Under the pieces are notes generated by a model. That model was not told the origin of the DNA. It saw only the letters and a list, made by a program, of their open reading frames with translations, and made no database searches. Of a stretch of DNA of 64,000 nt, positions 45,540 to 56,398 are shown one piece after another. The position numbers were made by a program, and so were the translations under genes. Position 1 is the first letter of the stretch. Every line of letters begins with the position of its first letter. Source of the stretch: Malaya genurostris (Eukaryota > Arthropoda > Insecta > Diptera > Culicidae); NCBI RefSeq assembly GCF_030247185.1, contig NC_080572.1:182928866-182992865 (forward strand), in the 5' to 3' direction.

Positions 45540-46242
45540 ATATAAAAAAACTGGAAATGCCATTGAGCTGCTTTTCGATGTAAGGTTTTGCTTCGACTAA
45601 ACAAGCATTTTAACCGTGTAAAATGTCTTATGGTCGGTTGCTACTTAGTAATTAACTTTTAGCAGTGCTAATGTTTCTATTTACAGTATAAAAAATCCAA
45701 AGAAACCAAGCCATTTCATTGATATACGAATTTTCTCATAACAGTCACTCAACGGACATTATGCCCCACCTTCGATTCAACAGTATGCTTCAAGTTAAAA
45801 TATTGTTACAAAGATTTATAACGGCTATTAAAACAAAATAAAGCGTTGAGAGGATAAAAAATATTGATTTCCAATAGTAATTAATTAATTATGCAATTAA
45901 TTTCTGAAGCAAATAATATCTTCTTTATCTGCTTTTCTTCTGTATCGACATTTCAAGGAGCATATTGCATCATTGTTGTGATACATACCACTGATTTGTT
46001 GTAAGGCATATTATACGGTTGCTGGAGCATTATACCTACGGCAAGCGAAAAAAATGAGAATGTGTTCGTTTTGGAAAATGTGTTTCTATCAATCAATTCT
46101 CATTACTTCTAACGAAATCATTAAAAATTACGTTTTTCAGGATTATTGCAAAAAAATACCTACATTTTCGAAGAAAATATGTCAGTATAGTTAGAAATAT
46201 ATCAATGTTTTCTTAAGGGGGGCATATTATAACACTTTACCC
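45540..46242 (-). mobile_element. Inverted relative of the 9.48-10.33 kb element, one end
   Basis: The outer end TTATAACACTTTACCC (46227-46242) is followed by TA. The interior is the reverse complement of about 9480-10170, including GGGGCATATTATA, ATTATGCCCCACCTTCGATT and TAAGGTTTTGCTTCGACTAA. The inner (left) terminus is lost near 45540. Confidence 0.75.
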
Positions 46243-46244
46243 TA

Positions 46245-48045
46245 GCTAATAAAATCAACAAATTTTCTTGGGAACTCCGTTGCAAGGTTTATGAATCAAT
46301 CTTTATTCAATAGTACAATAATCAATCTTTATTCAAGAAGTACGTCAAAAATCGGGCGTAAACGCTATCATCTTTCACTTGTCTTTATTTTAAATCAATT
46401 CCAATGACGATATTAAGACAGTTATAGGATTCGATGAAATGGCTTTCTGAGAAACGGCTTTCTACGAAATAAATGGTTTGCGTTTAGCATGGGGAACTGG
46501 CATCACTGGAGAAGAAAACACAGTGCTTCTGTGTTACTCTAATAAAAAGTGTTTTTTTCAGTGATTTTGGAAAGTTCTAGTGAAATAAGTAGTTTAATTG
46601 TTGATTTTCAGTGATGGTGAAGTCGTGCTGAATGAAGTTGAGGGTGCGACTGGCGTGGTTGGAAGGATATATTTTACCACACAGGAATGACTGCCGCCAT
46701 ACAAGGGAGTATTTTTTCTAGTGATAGATTTCTAAAGGGCTACGAAATGTATCCCTAAAGGGCTGTCATGCCAGATCTCTCTCAAACAGCGCTGCCAGTA
46801 ATATCAATTTGTCTTTGTGTTATTTCCAGTAGTTTTTTTGTGGAATTATTTTTTATTTGTAGCTAATATTTTCCACTTGTTATAGCTTAGATTAAAACGA
46901 CATTTATTCTGCCGTGTGTTGTCCAATCATGCATATTCCGGACAACAAGCACGTAGTCGTGATGGACGCAAACGTGTTGATACTCGAAGGGGATGAGAAC
47001 TAATGCGTTGTCGGATATGCCCCCATCACCTCATTTGGTATTTTCTAATCTTCTTTGTTACTCTCAGTGTTTATTTTTAGCTTTGTTATTCTACGGTTCG
47101 CGTTTTTAGCGAATTTACTGACGTAGGCAAGAAAGAAGATATTTTTTCGGTAAAAGATACAAAGTCTACCGAAACAGTTAGAAAATTTAAAAAATCAAAA
47201 ATTCATAAAACAAGTTCTACAGATTGAATCTTTCATATGAGTTGTAATTCAAATTGCGTTGAATATTTTAATCCTCCCTTTCATTCCTGAAACATTGGCC
47301 GATTCTTCAAATTCATCACAGGTAAAAAGTAGGAAGATGCATTTCTTTCTGGACAGGCCAGTTTTCAGACTCTGTCCTAGGGATTCATAACCTAACATAA
47401 AGCACGTGAATTATGTTCGAACAATAGGTAATATTTAGCGTTTGAAATATTCGTTTGGGAAAGCAGACTCGACGTGATTCAGGATCGCGTTTGGAATGGG
47501 CGCTCGTCTAAATGTGCGATGTCTACATGTTACACTTATTTCTAAAAAATTCGCGAAAGGTAGATGTATAAATGAGTGACTGCATACTCGACAGCCGTCT
47601 GTCCGGAGTTTTGTCGATTTCGGAGATTGACTGTTTCGTGCATTATATTGCCAGCACAAAGTAACACTTAAAATGATAACACTTTAAAACATTCTTGGTA
47701 GCCGGCTACCCAGAGCAATAAACACATGATAACATTATTAAAACATTTACTAACAAAGTATCCTCTCCTGTGATGCATGTGGGAATGCAGAGGATTCCTC
47801 GGTTCTTAGTAGCAACATGCATCGAACTAACAATCCTTCCCCTCCCAAGTAGATCTGCATTCGGACGTGGCCGGCGTCGGTATTGATCAGCATGCATGGT
47901 TCAATACAGTTTGCACAGTGTGAAACAATGTGTTATTCCCAAACATGTTACTTCAAAAAATCATTTTGCAATCTCAATTGGTCCAGATCAATAACGGAGT
48001 AGCAACACACGGGCGGTCTCTAATGCTAAAAAAAATGCTAATGCT
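46245..48045. other. No gene recognised
   Basis: A word shared with 4535 and 48054 (AATGGTTTGCGTTTAGCATG) occurs at about 46475. A short coding-like stretch at 46929-47003 (ATGCATATTCCGGACAACAA to GAGAACTAA; 24 codons, MHIPDNKHVVVMDANVLILE...) is unrecognised. The minus ORFs 47435-47659 and 47706-47897 lack motifs. Confidence 0.35.
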
Positions 48046-48049
48046 AAAT

Positions 48050-48320
48050 AAATGGTTTGCGTTTAGCATGCACCAGAATCTAAATGTCAAAACTGATTGT
48101 GAATGACGCTCACTTAGCGGTTTGAGCTTTTCTATATTTTAAGTGCTATTATTATTTCATCTAAAAGAAATTAAATATCGCCTATAAACAATACGACAAC
48201 AACGCATTCAAAATTCTACGCATAATTAGAACTAAACTTATCGTTTTCACATTCACAAGTTATGAAGTGATGTTCAACTTTGCTGAAATTTAAAGGACTT
48301 GATATTGTGTATTTACACCA
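48050..48320 (+). repeat. Interspersed repeat, partner at 4.53-4.8 kb
   Basis: GGTTTGCGTTTAGCATGCAC, AATGTCAAAACTGATTG, 'TTTCTATATTTTAAGTG', AAATATCGCCTATAAACAAT and 'GTTCAACTTTGCT' occur in the same order at 4535-4735. No ORF was found. Confidence 0.55.
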
Positions 48321-48522
48321 CTAGAATCGAAAATCATTATCATAGTAAACCTGAATACAAGTGGTTTGATTTTTAAAAACAAGAAATTGTACTACTTCAT
48401 TCGGAAATGTCGGAAAAATTCTGGATGAATTCGTTTAGTTCTGCGTTTACATTTGAAGTTTCACATAGATTGAACATAAATTTCACATAGATTTATATTA
48501 ATAGAGATTTTTATATAACAAT

Positions 48523-49794
48523 GTGTTCTCTCAAGAATTAGTAAAAGATAGTTCTCTAAACCGTATTTACAGCTTATGTTATGCTTATGCTTATGTACAA
48601 ATATGGGTGTACTACCAAAATGTTCGTGGCTTGAGGACAAAAATCGACGAAATTTTCTTGACAACAGCTGATTGTAATTTTGACATAATCATTTTAACTG
48701 AGACTGGACTCGACGACCGTATCAACTCCCAGCAGCTGTTTGGGAACTCCTTCAACGTCTTCCGCTGCGATCGCAGCTCAGCAAATAGTGAGAAATCAAC
48801 ATTTGGTGGCGTATTAATTGCCATCTCACAAAAATATGCCAGCTCTATCATCGAAACGCGGAATGGACACTCTATTGAACAAGTGTGTGCTAGCGCTACC
48901 GTACGTGGAATAAAATTGTTTCTATGCGGTATATACATTCCTCCTGATAAAAGCAAAAACGTCGATTTGATAGATGCACACGTTTCAACTGTTTCTGAGC
49001 TGTGCAGTAAAGGTTCTGCTAATGATATTATTTTAGTGTGCGGCGATTTCAACCAGCCCCGGATTGTATGGAATCAACGGCATGAGGAAGAACATTTCAT
49101 CTGTTCCTCTTTGCTACCCGCTGCAAGTACGGCACTGATCGATGGAATGGATTATTTGAATCTTTGTCAAGCGAATCAACAAAGAAACCATCTCGGGCGA
49201 GTACTCGATCTAATTTTTTGCTCTTCAGAGCGTCAATTAGTCGTTGAGCGTAGTGTTGCTCCTCTGTTACCCGTCGACCCGCATCATCCGCCTCTAGTTG
49301 TTTCGGTGCCAGTTGACTGTGTGAACAATTCACGGCAATCGGAGCCTATTCATGAATCGAGGATGTTAAATTATCGTAAAACTAATTTTACTGCTTTACT
49401 AGAACATTTGCGGAATGTTGATTGGACATATTTACAAGGGATCGATAATGTTAATGAAATGGCAAGCGTTTTCTGCGATGCGTTACTTCAATGGTTTAGC
49501 TCAAATTTACCATTCGTTAAACGGCCCATCAATCCTCCTTGGTCCACAGTAAGGTTGCGTGAATTAAAACGGGTTCGCAATGTTTGGCAGCGTAAACATC
49601 GTCGATGGCATAGCTCTGAAACACTACGAATGTTCAAAAGTTCTAGTGAAAACTATCGTAGGTTGAATGCGGGGTTATACAAAGCCTACGTTATGCGGGT
49701 ACAAACTGATCTTCGCCGGAATCCCAAAAATTTTTGGAATTTTGTGAATTCTAAACGTAAATCTTCATCAGTTCCTTCATCTGTTTGTTACTGA
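48523..49794 (+). CDS. Endonuclease ORF of the non-LTR retrotransposon
   Basis: The ORF has 423 residues, of which element-like sequence begins at about residue 27 (VYYQNVRGLRTKIDEIF). It carries the apurinic-endonuclease signature: N in QNVRG, the catalytic glutamate in IILTETGLDD, GVLIAISQKY, the aspartate/asparagine pair in LVCGDFNQP, and the histidine region VDPHHPPLVVSV. This enzyme nicks target DNA to prime reverse transcription. The C-terminal part (RELKRVRNVWQRKHRRWHS, then NPKNFWNFVNSKRK) is the usual linker before RT. The ORF ends in a stop at 49792-49794 soon after SSSVPSSV. The RT continues in a different frame 23 bp later, so the copy cannot make the full polyprotein. The upstream start (GTG) is not meaningful. 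Confidence 0.85.
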   Translation: MFSQELVKDSSLNRIYSLCYAYAYVQIWVYYQNVRGLRTKIDEIFLTTADCNFDIIILTETGLDDRINSQQLFGNSFNVFRCDRSSANSEKSTFGGVLIAISQKYASSIIETRNGHSIEQVCASATVRGIKLFLCGIYIPPDKSKNVDLIDAHVSTVSELCSKGSANDIILVCGDFNQPRIVWNQRHEEEHFICSSLLPAASTALIDGMDYLNLCQANQQRNHLGRVLDLIFCSSERQLVVERSVAPLLPVDPHHPPLVVSVPVDCVNNSRQSEPIHESRMLNYRKTNFTALLEHLRNVDWTYLQGIDNVNEMASVFCDALLQWFSSNLPFVKRPINPPWSTVRLRELKRVRNVWQRKHRRWHSSETLRMFKSSSENYRRLNAGLYKAYVMRVQTDLRRNPKNFWNFVNSKRKSSSVPSSVCY

Positions 49795-51460
49795 TATCGA
49801 AGCTAAGGTTGCAGCGTTGGATGTTCCTGAGAACTTAGTGCACATCGACACTTTCGATATTACTCCTGATATGGTTGTTGCAGCGGCAAAGAAATTGAAA
49901 CGTTCATTCTCGATCGGGCCTGATGGTATACCAGCAGCAGTCTACAGCAACTGTGCAACTGTTTTAGCCGTTCCTCTCTGCTTGATATTCAACAGATCAT
50001 TTGAGGAAGGAATCTTCCCGACAATTTGGAAGCAGTCTTATATGTTTCCCGTGTACAAAACCGGTGATCGTAATAATGTAAGGAATTACCGTGGTATAAC
50101 GAATTTGTCTGCTGCATCAAAACTCTTCGAAATAATAGTGAGCAATGAGTTGTTCTCTCGTACAAAACATTACATCTCAGTTGATCAACACGGCTTTATG
50201 CCCGGGCGTTCGGTCAGTACTAATCTTCTGGATTTTACCTCGACCTGTATTTCACGTTTGGAGGAAAAAGTACAAATTGATGCCGTATATACTGATCTAA
50301 AAGCGGCATTCGATCGAATTGATCACCGTATTCTTTTGTGCAAGTTATCGCGTCTGGGCGCAACACAAAAGTTCATTGACTGGCTTTGCTCTTACTTAAG
50401 TGGTAGAGTCTTACGAGTCAAGCTTGATTCCTGTATGTCATCCTCGTTCTCGAACATATCTGGTGTACCTCAAGGCAGCAACTTGGGTCCACTTCTGTTC
50501 TCGCTGTTTTTTAATGACGCTATTTTGCTGCTCGATAGTGGCTGCAAATTAGTTTACGCCGACGATTTGAAACTTTACCTTGAGGTACGCTCTATTGACG
50601 ACTGCGTGCGTCTTCAAAAGCTTCTGGATGAATTTGTTACCTGGTGTCGAAGGAACTGGCTTATCGTCAGCATAGCAAAATGTCAGGTCATAACATACCA
50701 CCGAATTTTGAATCCATTACTTTTTGACTATAAAATTGACGGACAAACGCTTCAAAGAGTTGATCGTGTTAATGACCTTGGTGTTTTGTTGGATTCCAAA
50801 CTAACTTTTAATTTACATCGTTCCACATTAATTACAAAAGCGACTCGACAATTAGGATTTATTGCTAGGATCGGACGTGATTTCAAGGATCCATATTGTT
50901 TGAAGGCATTATACTGCTCGCTAGTTCGGCCTATACTTGAAAATGCTAGCATAGTTTGGAGTCCGTATCAACTAGCTTGGAGTTTACGAATTGAACGTGT
51001 GCAGAAAAGATTTGTTCGATTCGCTCTAAGGAATCTACCCTGGCAAAATCCGCTAGATCTTCCACCGTATCCCGATCGCTGCCGTCTGATTGGTTTGGAC
51101 ACACTGGAACGGCGCAGAAAAATTCAGCAAGCAATTATTGTTGCGAAAATAGTAAACGGCGATATTGACTCTTCGAAGCTTTTATCGAGTCTTGATTTCC
51201 GTGCTTCACAACGATCGCTACGTTCTACTGGTTTACTTCAACCGAGATTTCACCGAACGACGTTTGGATTCTATGAACCGATAACAGCATGCATCAGAAC
51301 ATTTGGGACTGTTGAACATCTCTTCGATTTCGGCGAACCTACACATAAATTTGCGCAGAAAGTGTTACGTTCCACTATTTTATAACTTGACTACATTATA
51401 TTCATTAAGACCTTTTATTGTCGGATGAATTAGAGAAAAATAAAATAAATAAAAATGTTT
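48595..51460 (+). mobile_element. Non-LTR retrotransposon with endonuclease and RT
   Basis: It runs from the endonuclease start (WVYYQNVRGLRTK) to an A/T-rich tail AAAAATAAAATAAATAAAAA at about 51437. There is no upstream gag-like ORF, so the copy is probably 5'-truncated. No RNase H domain follows the RT, which points to the Jockey/CR1 group; the clade is not assigned. Its relative at 7862-8905 shares RT and tail. No target duplication was recognised at the 5' junction. Confidence 0.85.
49817..51385 (+). CDS. Reverse transcriptase ORF of the non-LTR retrotransposon
   Basis: An uninterrupted 522-residue ORF. RT fingers and palm are in order: GPDGIPAAVYSNC (about 34), FPVYKTGDRNNVRNYRGI (about 76), 'DQHGFMPGRSVSTNLLDF' (about 120), TDLKAAFDRIDH (first catalytic aspartate, about 160), SGVPQGSNLGPLLF, and KLVYADDLKLY with YADD at residues 247-250 (50555-50566). 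Thumb and connection follow: LGVLLDSKLTF and LYCSLVRPILENASIVW. It copies the element RNA at the nicked target. The open frame suggests a younger copy than the others in the window. The start codon is lost: the ORF opens at TTG, and the linker between endonuclease and RT looks shortened. Confidence 0.9.
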   Translation: MDVPENLVHIDTFDITPDMVVAAAKKLKRSFSIGPDGIPAAVYSNCATVLAVPLCLIFNRSFEEGIFPTIWKQSYMFPVYKTGDRNNVRNYRGITNLSAASKLFEIIVSNELFSRTKHYISVDQHGFMPGRSVSTNLLDFTSTCISRLEEKVQIDAVYTDLKAAFDRIDHRILLCKLSRLGATQKFIDWLCSYLSGRVLRVKLDSCMSSSFSNISGVPQGSNLGPLLFSLFFNDAILLLDSGCKLVYADDLKLYLEVRSIDDCVRLQKLLDEFVTWCRRNWLIVSIAKCQVITYHRILNPLLFDYKIDGQTLQRVDRVNDLGVLLDSKLTFNLHRSTLITKATRQLGFIARIGRDFKDPYCLKALYCSLVRPILENASIVWSPYQLAWSLRIERVQKRFVRFALRNLPWQNPLDLPPYPDRCRLIGLDTLERRRKIQQAIIVAKIVNGDIDSSKLLSSLDFRASQRSLRSTGLLQPRFHRTTFGFYEPITACIRTFGTVEHLFDFGEPTHKFAQKVLRSTIL

Positions 51461-51464
51461 TCGT

Positions 51465-52780
51465 AGAGAGCATATGGAGAAAAGTGGTGGTGCATTAGTA
51501 ACCTTTTTTGCCTTCACAGTGTTACTGTGATGTCATCCGTGAATCACAAGAGTGATACATATTTATATGTAATATAATTAGTTTAACAGTAATTTGTATT
51601 TTTAATTAAGAAACTATGTTTCTTTGGATAGTTTTGAATGACGTAACCAACAAATCGCACTTTTTCTTTAAATTCAAATATATTATTACTAATACTTTTG
51701 GTTCCGCGAATGTTACCAGACAAGCGACGAAAGGGTTGAAATTCACTTTTACGTATTACTCGATCAATCTGGATGGACCTGAATGAAACAATTTTTTTAT
51801 AGACTATTTGTTTCTCTAGAGATTGATCGACCAATAAAATCGACGTCAACATTTCAAAAGGGCCTAAAAACAATTAACAGATTCTCTTTGTTTACTTTCT
51901 CTTTCGACTATATCTGCGTTATTATACAAACGTTCGTTACATATTTGGTACTGTTGGAAACATGGGGATATTGTCTTTCATTCTACACGAATACTTTGTA
52001 GGTACACGTGAAAATTAAGGAGATATTCACAAAAGAAAAAGTAAACAAAGAGAAACTCTAATTGGTTTATGTGCCCTTATGAAATGTTGACATCGAAATA
52101 GTTTTAACTTACAATCTCTGGTTTCGCTTCAGTTCGAGATTTACCACAAACTGTGAATTGATTTAAGTTACTTGCGTAACTTTTACTACATCCATGTGTT
52201 GTAAATCTGTTTAATTTTATTAACGATCCCATCCGACTGATTGATCGGCGGTTGTCTTATGCCTAAATCGAGAGATGATTTTTCTCAGCTCGTGCGTTCA
52301 GATAAAATTTCACAATTTGCGCGGTCGCCTGGAATGCCACGAGATCTACTGCCGGCAGCTGCTAAGATCTTACACCAGTTGGGTCCAATCACCAGATAGG
52401 TTACACGAGTGTGAAGATCGTCGTCGAAAGCTGATTTGAATTATTGAAAGCGACCGGGCAGGTTTTCGATTTTCTACGAATGAGATTTGAACATTTTCGC
52501 TACTGCTGCCGCGGTATTTGGATAAAGAAACATACATACTAACTGAACGGGTGTGTGTTGTAAAATACACATTTCGAGTTATCTCGCAATCGGTCAGATT
52601 TCGATTTGATTAGATACGCATTTTGCGAATAATAAACAGTTAGACGGTTCCAGTTCCACGAGATATTTCAAGCTCTCTTGCCAAATAGCAGCCTTTTACT
52701 TTGTAATAAGATACTTCATTTAAAACAGCTGCCTTCGAAAGCTATTCATTTTTTCTATCGTTCTACGAACTCCTGAATAG
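51465..52780. other. No gene recognised
   Basis: AT-rich, with short motif-free ORFs (51583-51873 minus, 51783-52001 plus, 52370-52570 minus). Confidence 0.4.
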
Positions 52781-52819
52781 CATGTGAGAAGACCATTTTT
52801 AAAATTATTAACGTGCGGC

Positions 52820-53560
52820 TCAGAAAATGCGCGCGACATCAATGAAAGCAAGTGATAGTCGGAAGGAGTACAGTCTGGGGAGTACGGCGGATGGGTCAAA
52901 AGTTCTCACCCAAGTACAGATACGTCGTTATTTTTTGGCCGCATTCGCTGTGTGTCGTGCTGCAGAATGACTTTCTCATGGCTTGTAGAGAATCTTGGTC
53001 ACGTTTCAAATAAATCTTGATTCAATTACCACATTTACTGTCGGTAGCGATTAATATTTACTAATTTAGTTTCTCCTGGTTGAAGGAGCTCGCAGTACAA
53101 GGCACCGTTATGATTCCATCAAATGCTCAACATGGATTTTTTTTTCTTAAGCGCAGTTGATGTCGAGAATCTCAAAATTAATCCCTTTTTCATTATTCGT
53201 CACGATACGGTGAAAAAAACTCTTTGTTTCATCCTGTGAAAAAAATAATTTCACTCACCGTTAATCGTGATTTCTACTGTCTATTATACAGCTCAAGAGG
53301 AACCAATTTCCCACCATCTGTATATTTTCCATGCCGTGTAGATGATTAGCAATAGCTTGGCGGCTGACGTTTAATCTCTCAGCCGTTTGTTTTTGAGATT
53401 GTTGTATTGGGTATTATCGTCGTTCAACAATCCTTGAAATTCGGCAGCTGATACCTGAAGGCATTGTGTTCACAATTATGTATAAACATTTGACCACGAG
53501 AAAGTTCTTTTCATAATGGGTGCCGCGTTTACTCACAGTCGATCGAAAACAACAAAGTGT
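52820..53560 (-). pseudogene. Mariner transposase remnant, minus strand
   Basis: Read on the minus strand in pieces: LLNDDNTQ (about 53440), then the second helix-turn-helix area with 'RQAIANHLHGMENIQMVGNW'-like text (about 53310-53385). The 'KSFFHRIVTNNEKG' region (about 53190-53230) follows, in which the usual catalytic aspartate of VTGDEKW is an asparagine codon. Finally HPPYSPDCTPSDYHL (52850-52896) carries the third aspartate of the DD34D triad. Frame changes and stops separate the blocks. No TIRs were recognised. It is a dead mariner of the mauritiana/cecropia type, with the subfamily from motif wording only. Confidence 0.75.
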
Positions 53561-53594
53561 TGATGATTCAGTGTTTTGTCATGCGAACAGGTAA

Positions 53595-54318
53595 TGATTC
53601 AGTCGTCGGTGTAGCAGGCTTCGATATGAGGCAATGGCTGTAACATGGATCCATCACTTCACTCCGGAATCAAAACGATCATCATCCGAGTGGACTGCAT
53701 TCCGTGAACTACGTCCGGAGCATCCAAAGGCACACCAATCAGCTGTGGTGCTTACGGCTCCAGTATTTTGGGATGCACATAGTATAATTGTCATCGACTA
53801 TCTTGAGAAAGAAAAAAACAATCAATAACGAATACAATAGCGTTATTAGGTAGTTTGAATGGAAAAATCAAGGAATGTAAAAAAACATTGTTTCACCAAG
53901 ATCTTGCACCGATTCTCAAGTCGATGGTAACAATGGTTAAGTAGAATGAATTGTATTGATTCAGTCGTCGGTGTAGCAGGCTTCGATATGAGGCAATGGC
54001 TGTAACATGGATCCATCACTTCACTCCGGAATCAAAACGATCATCATCCGAGTGGACTGCATTCCGTGAACTACGTCCGGAGCATCCAAAGGCACACCAA
54101 TCAGCTGTGGTGCTTACGGCTCCAGTATTTTGGGATGCACATAGTATAATTGTCATCGACTATCTTGAGAAAGAAAAAAACAATCAATAACGAATACAAT
54201 AGCGTTATTAGGTAGTTTGAATGGAAAAATCAAGGAATGTAAAAAAACATTGTTTCACCAAGATCTTGCACCGATTCTCAAGTCGATGGTAACAATGGTT
54301 AAGTAGAATGAATTGTAC
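53595..54318 (+). repeat. Exact 362 bp tandem duplication
   Basis: Positions 53595-53956 and 53957-54318 are the same from TGATTCAGTCGTCGGTGTAG to AAGTAGAATGAATTGTA, differing only at the last base. Both units contain the same 64-residue ORF. Identity of this kind in otherwise decayed DNA implies a very recent event or an assembly duplication. Confidence 0.95.
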
Positions 54319-54420
54319 TTCGAATTACTTCCTCATCCACCGTGTAATCTAGCTCAGGCGCCCAGTGACTACTGACTATTCGCAAATCTAGCATGAAAAA
54401 GCAATGGCTAAATATTAAGT
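53634..54420 (+). pseudogene. Mariner transposase remnant, plus strand, duplicated inside
   Basis: Each duplicated unit reads IHHFTPESKRSSSEWTAF, PEHPKAHQSAVVLTAPVFWD and AHSIIVIDYLEKEK, a hallmark stretch of irritans-type mariners. After a frame change comes LFHQDLAPILKSMVTMV, the area of the second catalytic aspartate. After the second unit the text runs on to YFELLPHPPCNLAQAPSDY (third aspartate at about 54367). The N-terminal DNA-binding region and the first catalytic block are missing, and no TIRs were found. It is a different mariner lineage from the minus-strand remnant next to it. Confidence 0.85.
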
Positions 54421-54467
54421 CTATTTAGAGGAAAAAGACCAATTCTTCTACAACCATCGTAAAATTA

Positions 54468-55452
54468 AAACCTGTTTTAATCCACCTAGTGGTGTAATGA
54501 TGCCTTTCTCATATCAATCATACTATCATATATAATACTGCGATTCTTGAAAGAATAACCGAAATCGGTTTGTTTAACCGTCTACTGATAAAAACTATCA
54601 ATTGGAAAAGATTTGAGGTCGATTTAGAGAATGTTTTAAGGTTTTTCCCCATTTTCAGTGATGGTATACAATTGTTAACCCACTTTACCCTATATTTCCG
54701 GATCCGGAAGTCGGATCCGCATGAAAACGTATGGGACCACAGGACCTTTCATTTGAATCTAAGTTTGTGAAAATCGGTCGCGCCATCTATGAGAAAAGTT
54801 AGAACACATATTTTCTTTTTTTGCACATTTTACCCCATAACTCCCGAACCGAAAGTCGGATCCAGATAATATTCAGGAATTTTGTATGGGACTTCAAGAC
54901 CTTTCATTTGAACCTAAGTTTGTGAAAATCGGTTCAGCCATCACTGAGAAAAGTTAGTGGACTTATTTTCACTATTTTTTTCACATTTTACCCCATAATT
55001 CCGAAACCGGAAGTCGGATCCAAATAATATTCAGGAATTTTGTATAGAACCACAAGACCTTTCATTTGAATCTAAGTTTGTGAAATTCGGTCGCGCTATC
55101 TATGAGAAAAGTTAGAACACATATTTTCTTTATTTTGCACATTTTACCCCATAACTCCCGAACCGAAAGTCGGATCCAAATAATTTCAGGAATTTTGTAT
55201 GGGATCACAAGACCTTTCATTTGAATCTAAGTTTGTAAAAATCGGTTCAGCCATCTCCGAGAAAAGTTAGTGCAAAAAAACGTTACATACACACATACGC
55301 ACATACACACACACACACATACACACACAGACATTTTGCGTACTCGACGAACTGAGTCGAATGGTATATGACACTCGGCCCTCCGGGCCTCGGTTCAAAA
55401 GTCGGTTTTCACAGTGATTGCATAACCTTTCTATATGAGAAAGGCAAAAAGC
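54468..55452 (+). repeat. RepA copy, plus orientation, most complete
   Basis: The A-end CCTGTTTTAATCCACCTAGT is at 54470 and the B-end CTATATGAGAAAGGCAAAAA at about 55431. There are four tandem units of about 145-160 bp, with CGGAAGTCGGATCC boxes at about 54706, 54855, 55010 and 55167. Each has a cassette GTGAAAATCGGT.CAGCCAT and GAGAAAAGTTAG. A CA-rich stretch follows TGCAAAAAAACGTTACATAC, then TACTCGACGAACTGAGTCGA and 'GGCCCTCCGGGCCTCGG'. The minus ORF 55267-55668 is a by-product. Confidence 0.9.
55282..55332 (+). repeat. CA-rich microsatellite in RepA
   Basis: An imperfect ACAC/ATAC run lies between AAAAAAACGTT and ATTTTGCGTACTCGACG, at the same place as the tracts at 32085 and 38890. Confidence 0.9.
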
Positions 55453-55454
55453 GT

Positions 55455-55900
55455 TAGAATGATTGTATTGCTCTTGAAGGAGATTACATTGATGAAAAAG
55501 AAACGATATCCGAAAGGATAAAACGGACCCCCGATGCAACCGCTTGCTTTTCTCAGAAGTTACCAATTTTTTCCCTAAAATGTTAATGAAACTGAAAGTC
55601 CGTCCTGACAATAGATTACTATAAAATTTTGGTAGTGATATTTCAATCATGTCTGGGAAACTAAGCAAAAACCAATTATGTCTCTGTTATATGTAATTTT
55701 TAATGTTCGCTCCATAATAATTCTCCAGAGTGAGGAAGACGATTTTAATTAAGCAATCAGGGAACATCTTTGTCAATGCTTCGTTTTTCTAAAATGAGTA
55801 CTAATACAGACGATATATTTGCAACTGTGTGGTCAAATCGTAAAAGTTAGCGTCCTATGTTTTAAGGGCAAAATGCTTAAGAAGTCACTTACAAAAATTG
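55455..55900. other. No gene recognised
   Basis: Mixed AT-rich DNA. No supportable ORF or repeat was found. Confidence 0.4.
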
Positions 55901-55902
55901 TG

Positions 55903-56052
55903 TCGGGGAACGGGTATAGCGTGATGGGTAAGTCGATGCCTTTCACGCTGCCCACCTGGGTTCGATTCCCAACCCCGCACATTGGGTCAGAAAACTTTTC
56001 TAGCCCCAAAAAGGTGAATGACCACAATGTTAAAATCAAAACAAAAAAAAAT
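55903..56052 (+). mobile_element. tRNA-derived SINE with tail
   Basis: The tRNA-like head contains GGTATAGCGTGATGGGTAAG (A-box side) and CTGGGTTCGATTCCCAACCC (B box). The body is AGCCCCAAAAAGGTGAATGA, and the end is AAAATCAAAACAAAAAAAAA. The head recurs at 39514. ORFs across this interval are artefacts. Confidence 0.8.
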
Positions 56053-56059
56053 GTGTATA

Positions 56060-56390
56060 GGTTATCAATTTAATGGATAATAGTGAACAATCTTCCATCT
56101 GGCGAATATTTCGTCCACAAAAAAGCTAAAACTTTCTTTATGTAAGAAAATAAAGCTATATGTGGGAGCCTGTTTTCCCGTTGTTGTCATGAGTTTTGCT
56201 CTGTTGTTTTGATACATTCCTACCTCTATGGTCAAATAATTGTGACTTCGCATAATTTAAAATGTACAGTTCTCATGTTTCCAATTTGCAAGGGTTTTGA
56301 AAAATAAGATATTACATGTATTTTTCAATGAATTCAGCGACTATTTGTTTTTGTATTTGTGATTATGAGAAATAATGGTGATGGAAGGTA
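56060..56390. other. No gene recognised
   Basis: AT-rich. The minus ORF 56065-56253 has no motif. Confidence 0.4.
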
Positions 56391-56398
56391 GTCATGAA

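Noticed and set aside
48612..49052. 146-residue minus-strand ORF
   Set aside because: Shadow of the endonuclease ORF on the plus strand.
55903..55985. Functional tRNA gene
   Set aside because: The tRNA-like head continues into a SINE body and A-rich tail, and a second copy exists at 39.5 kb.
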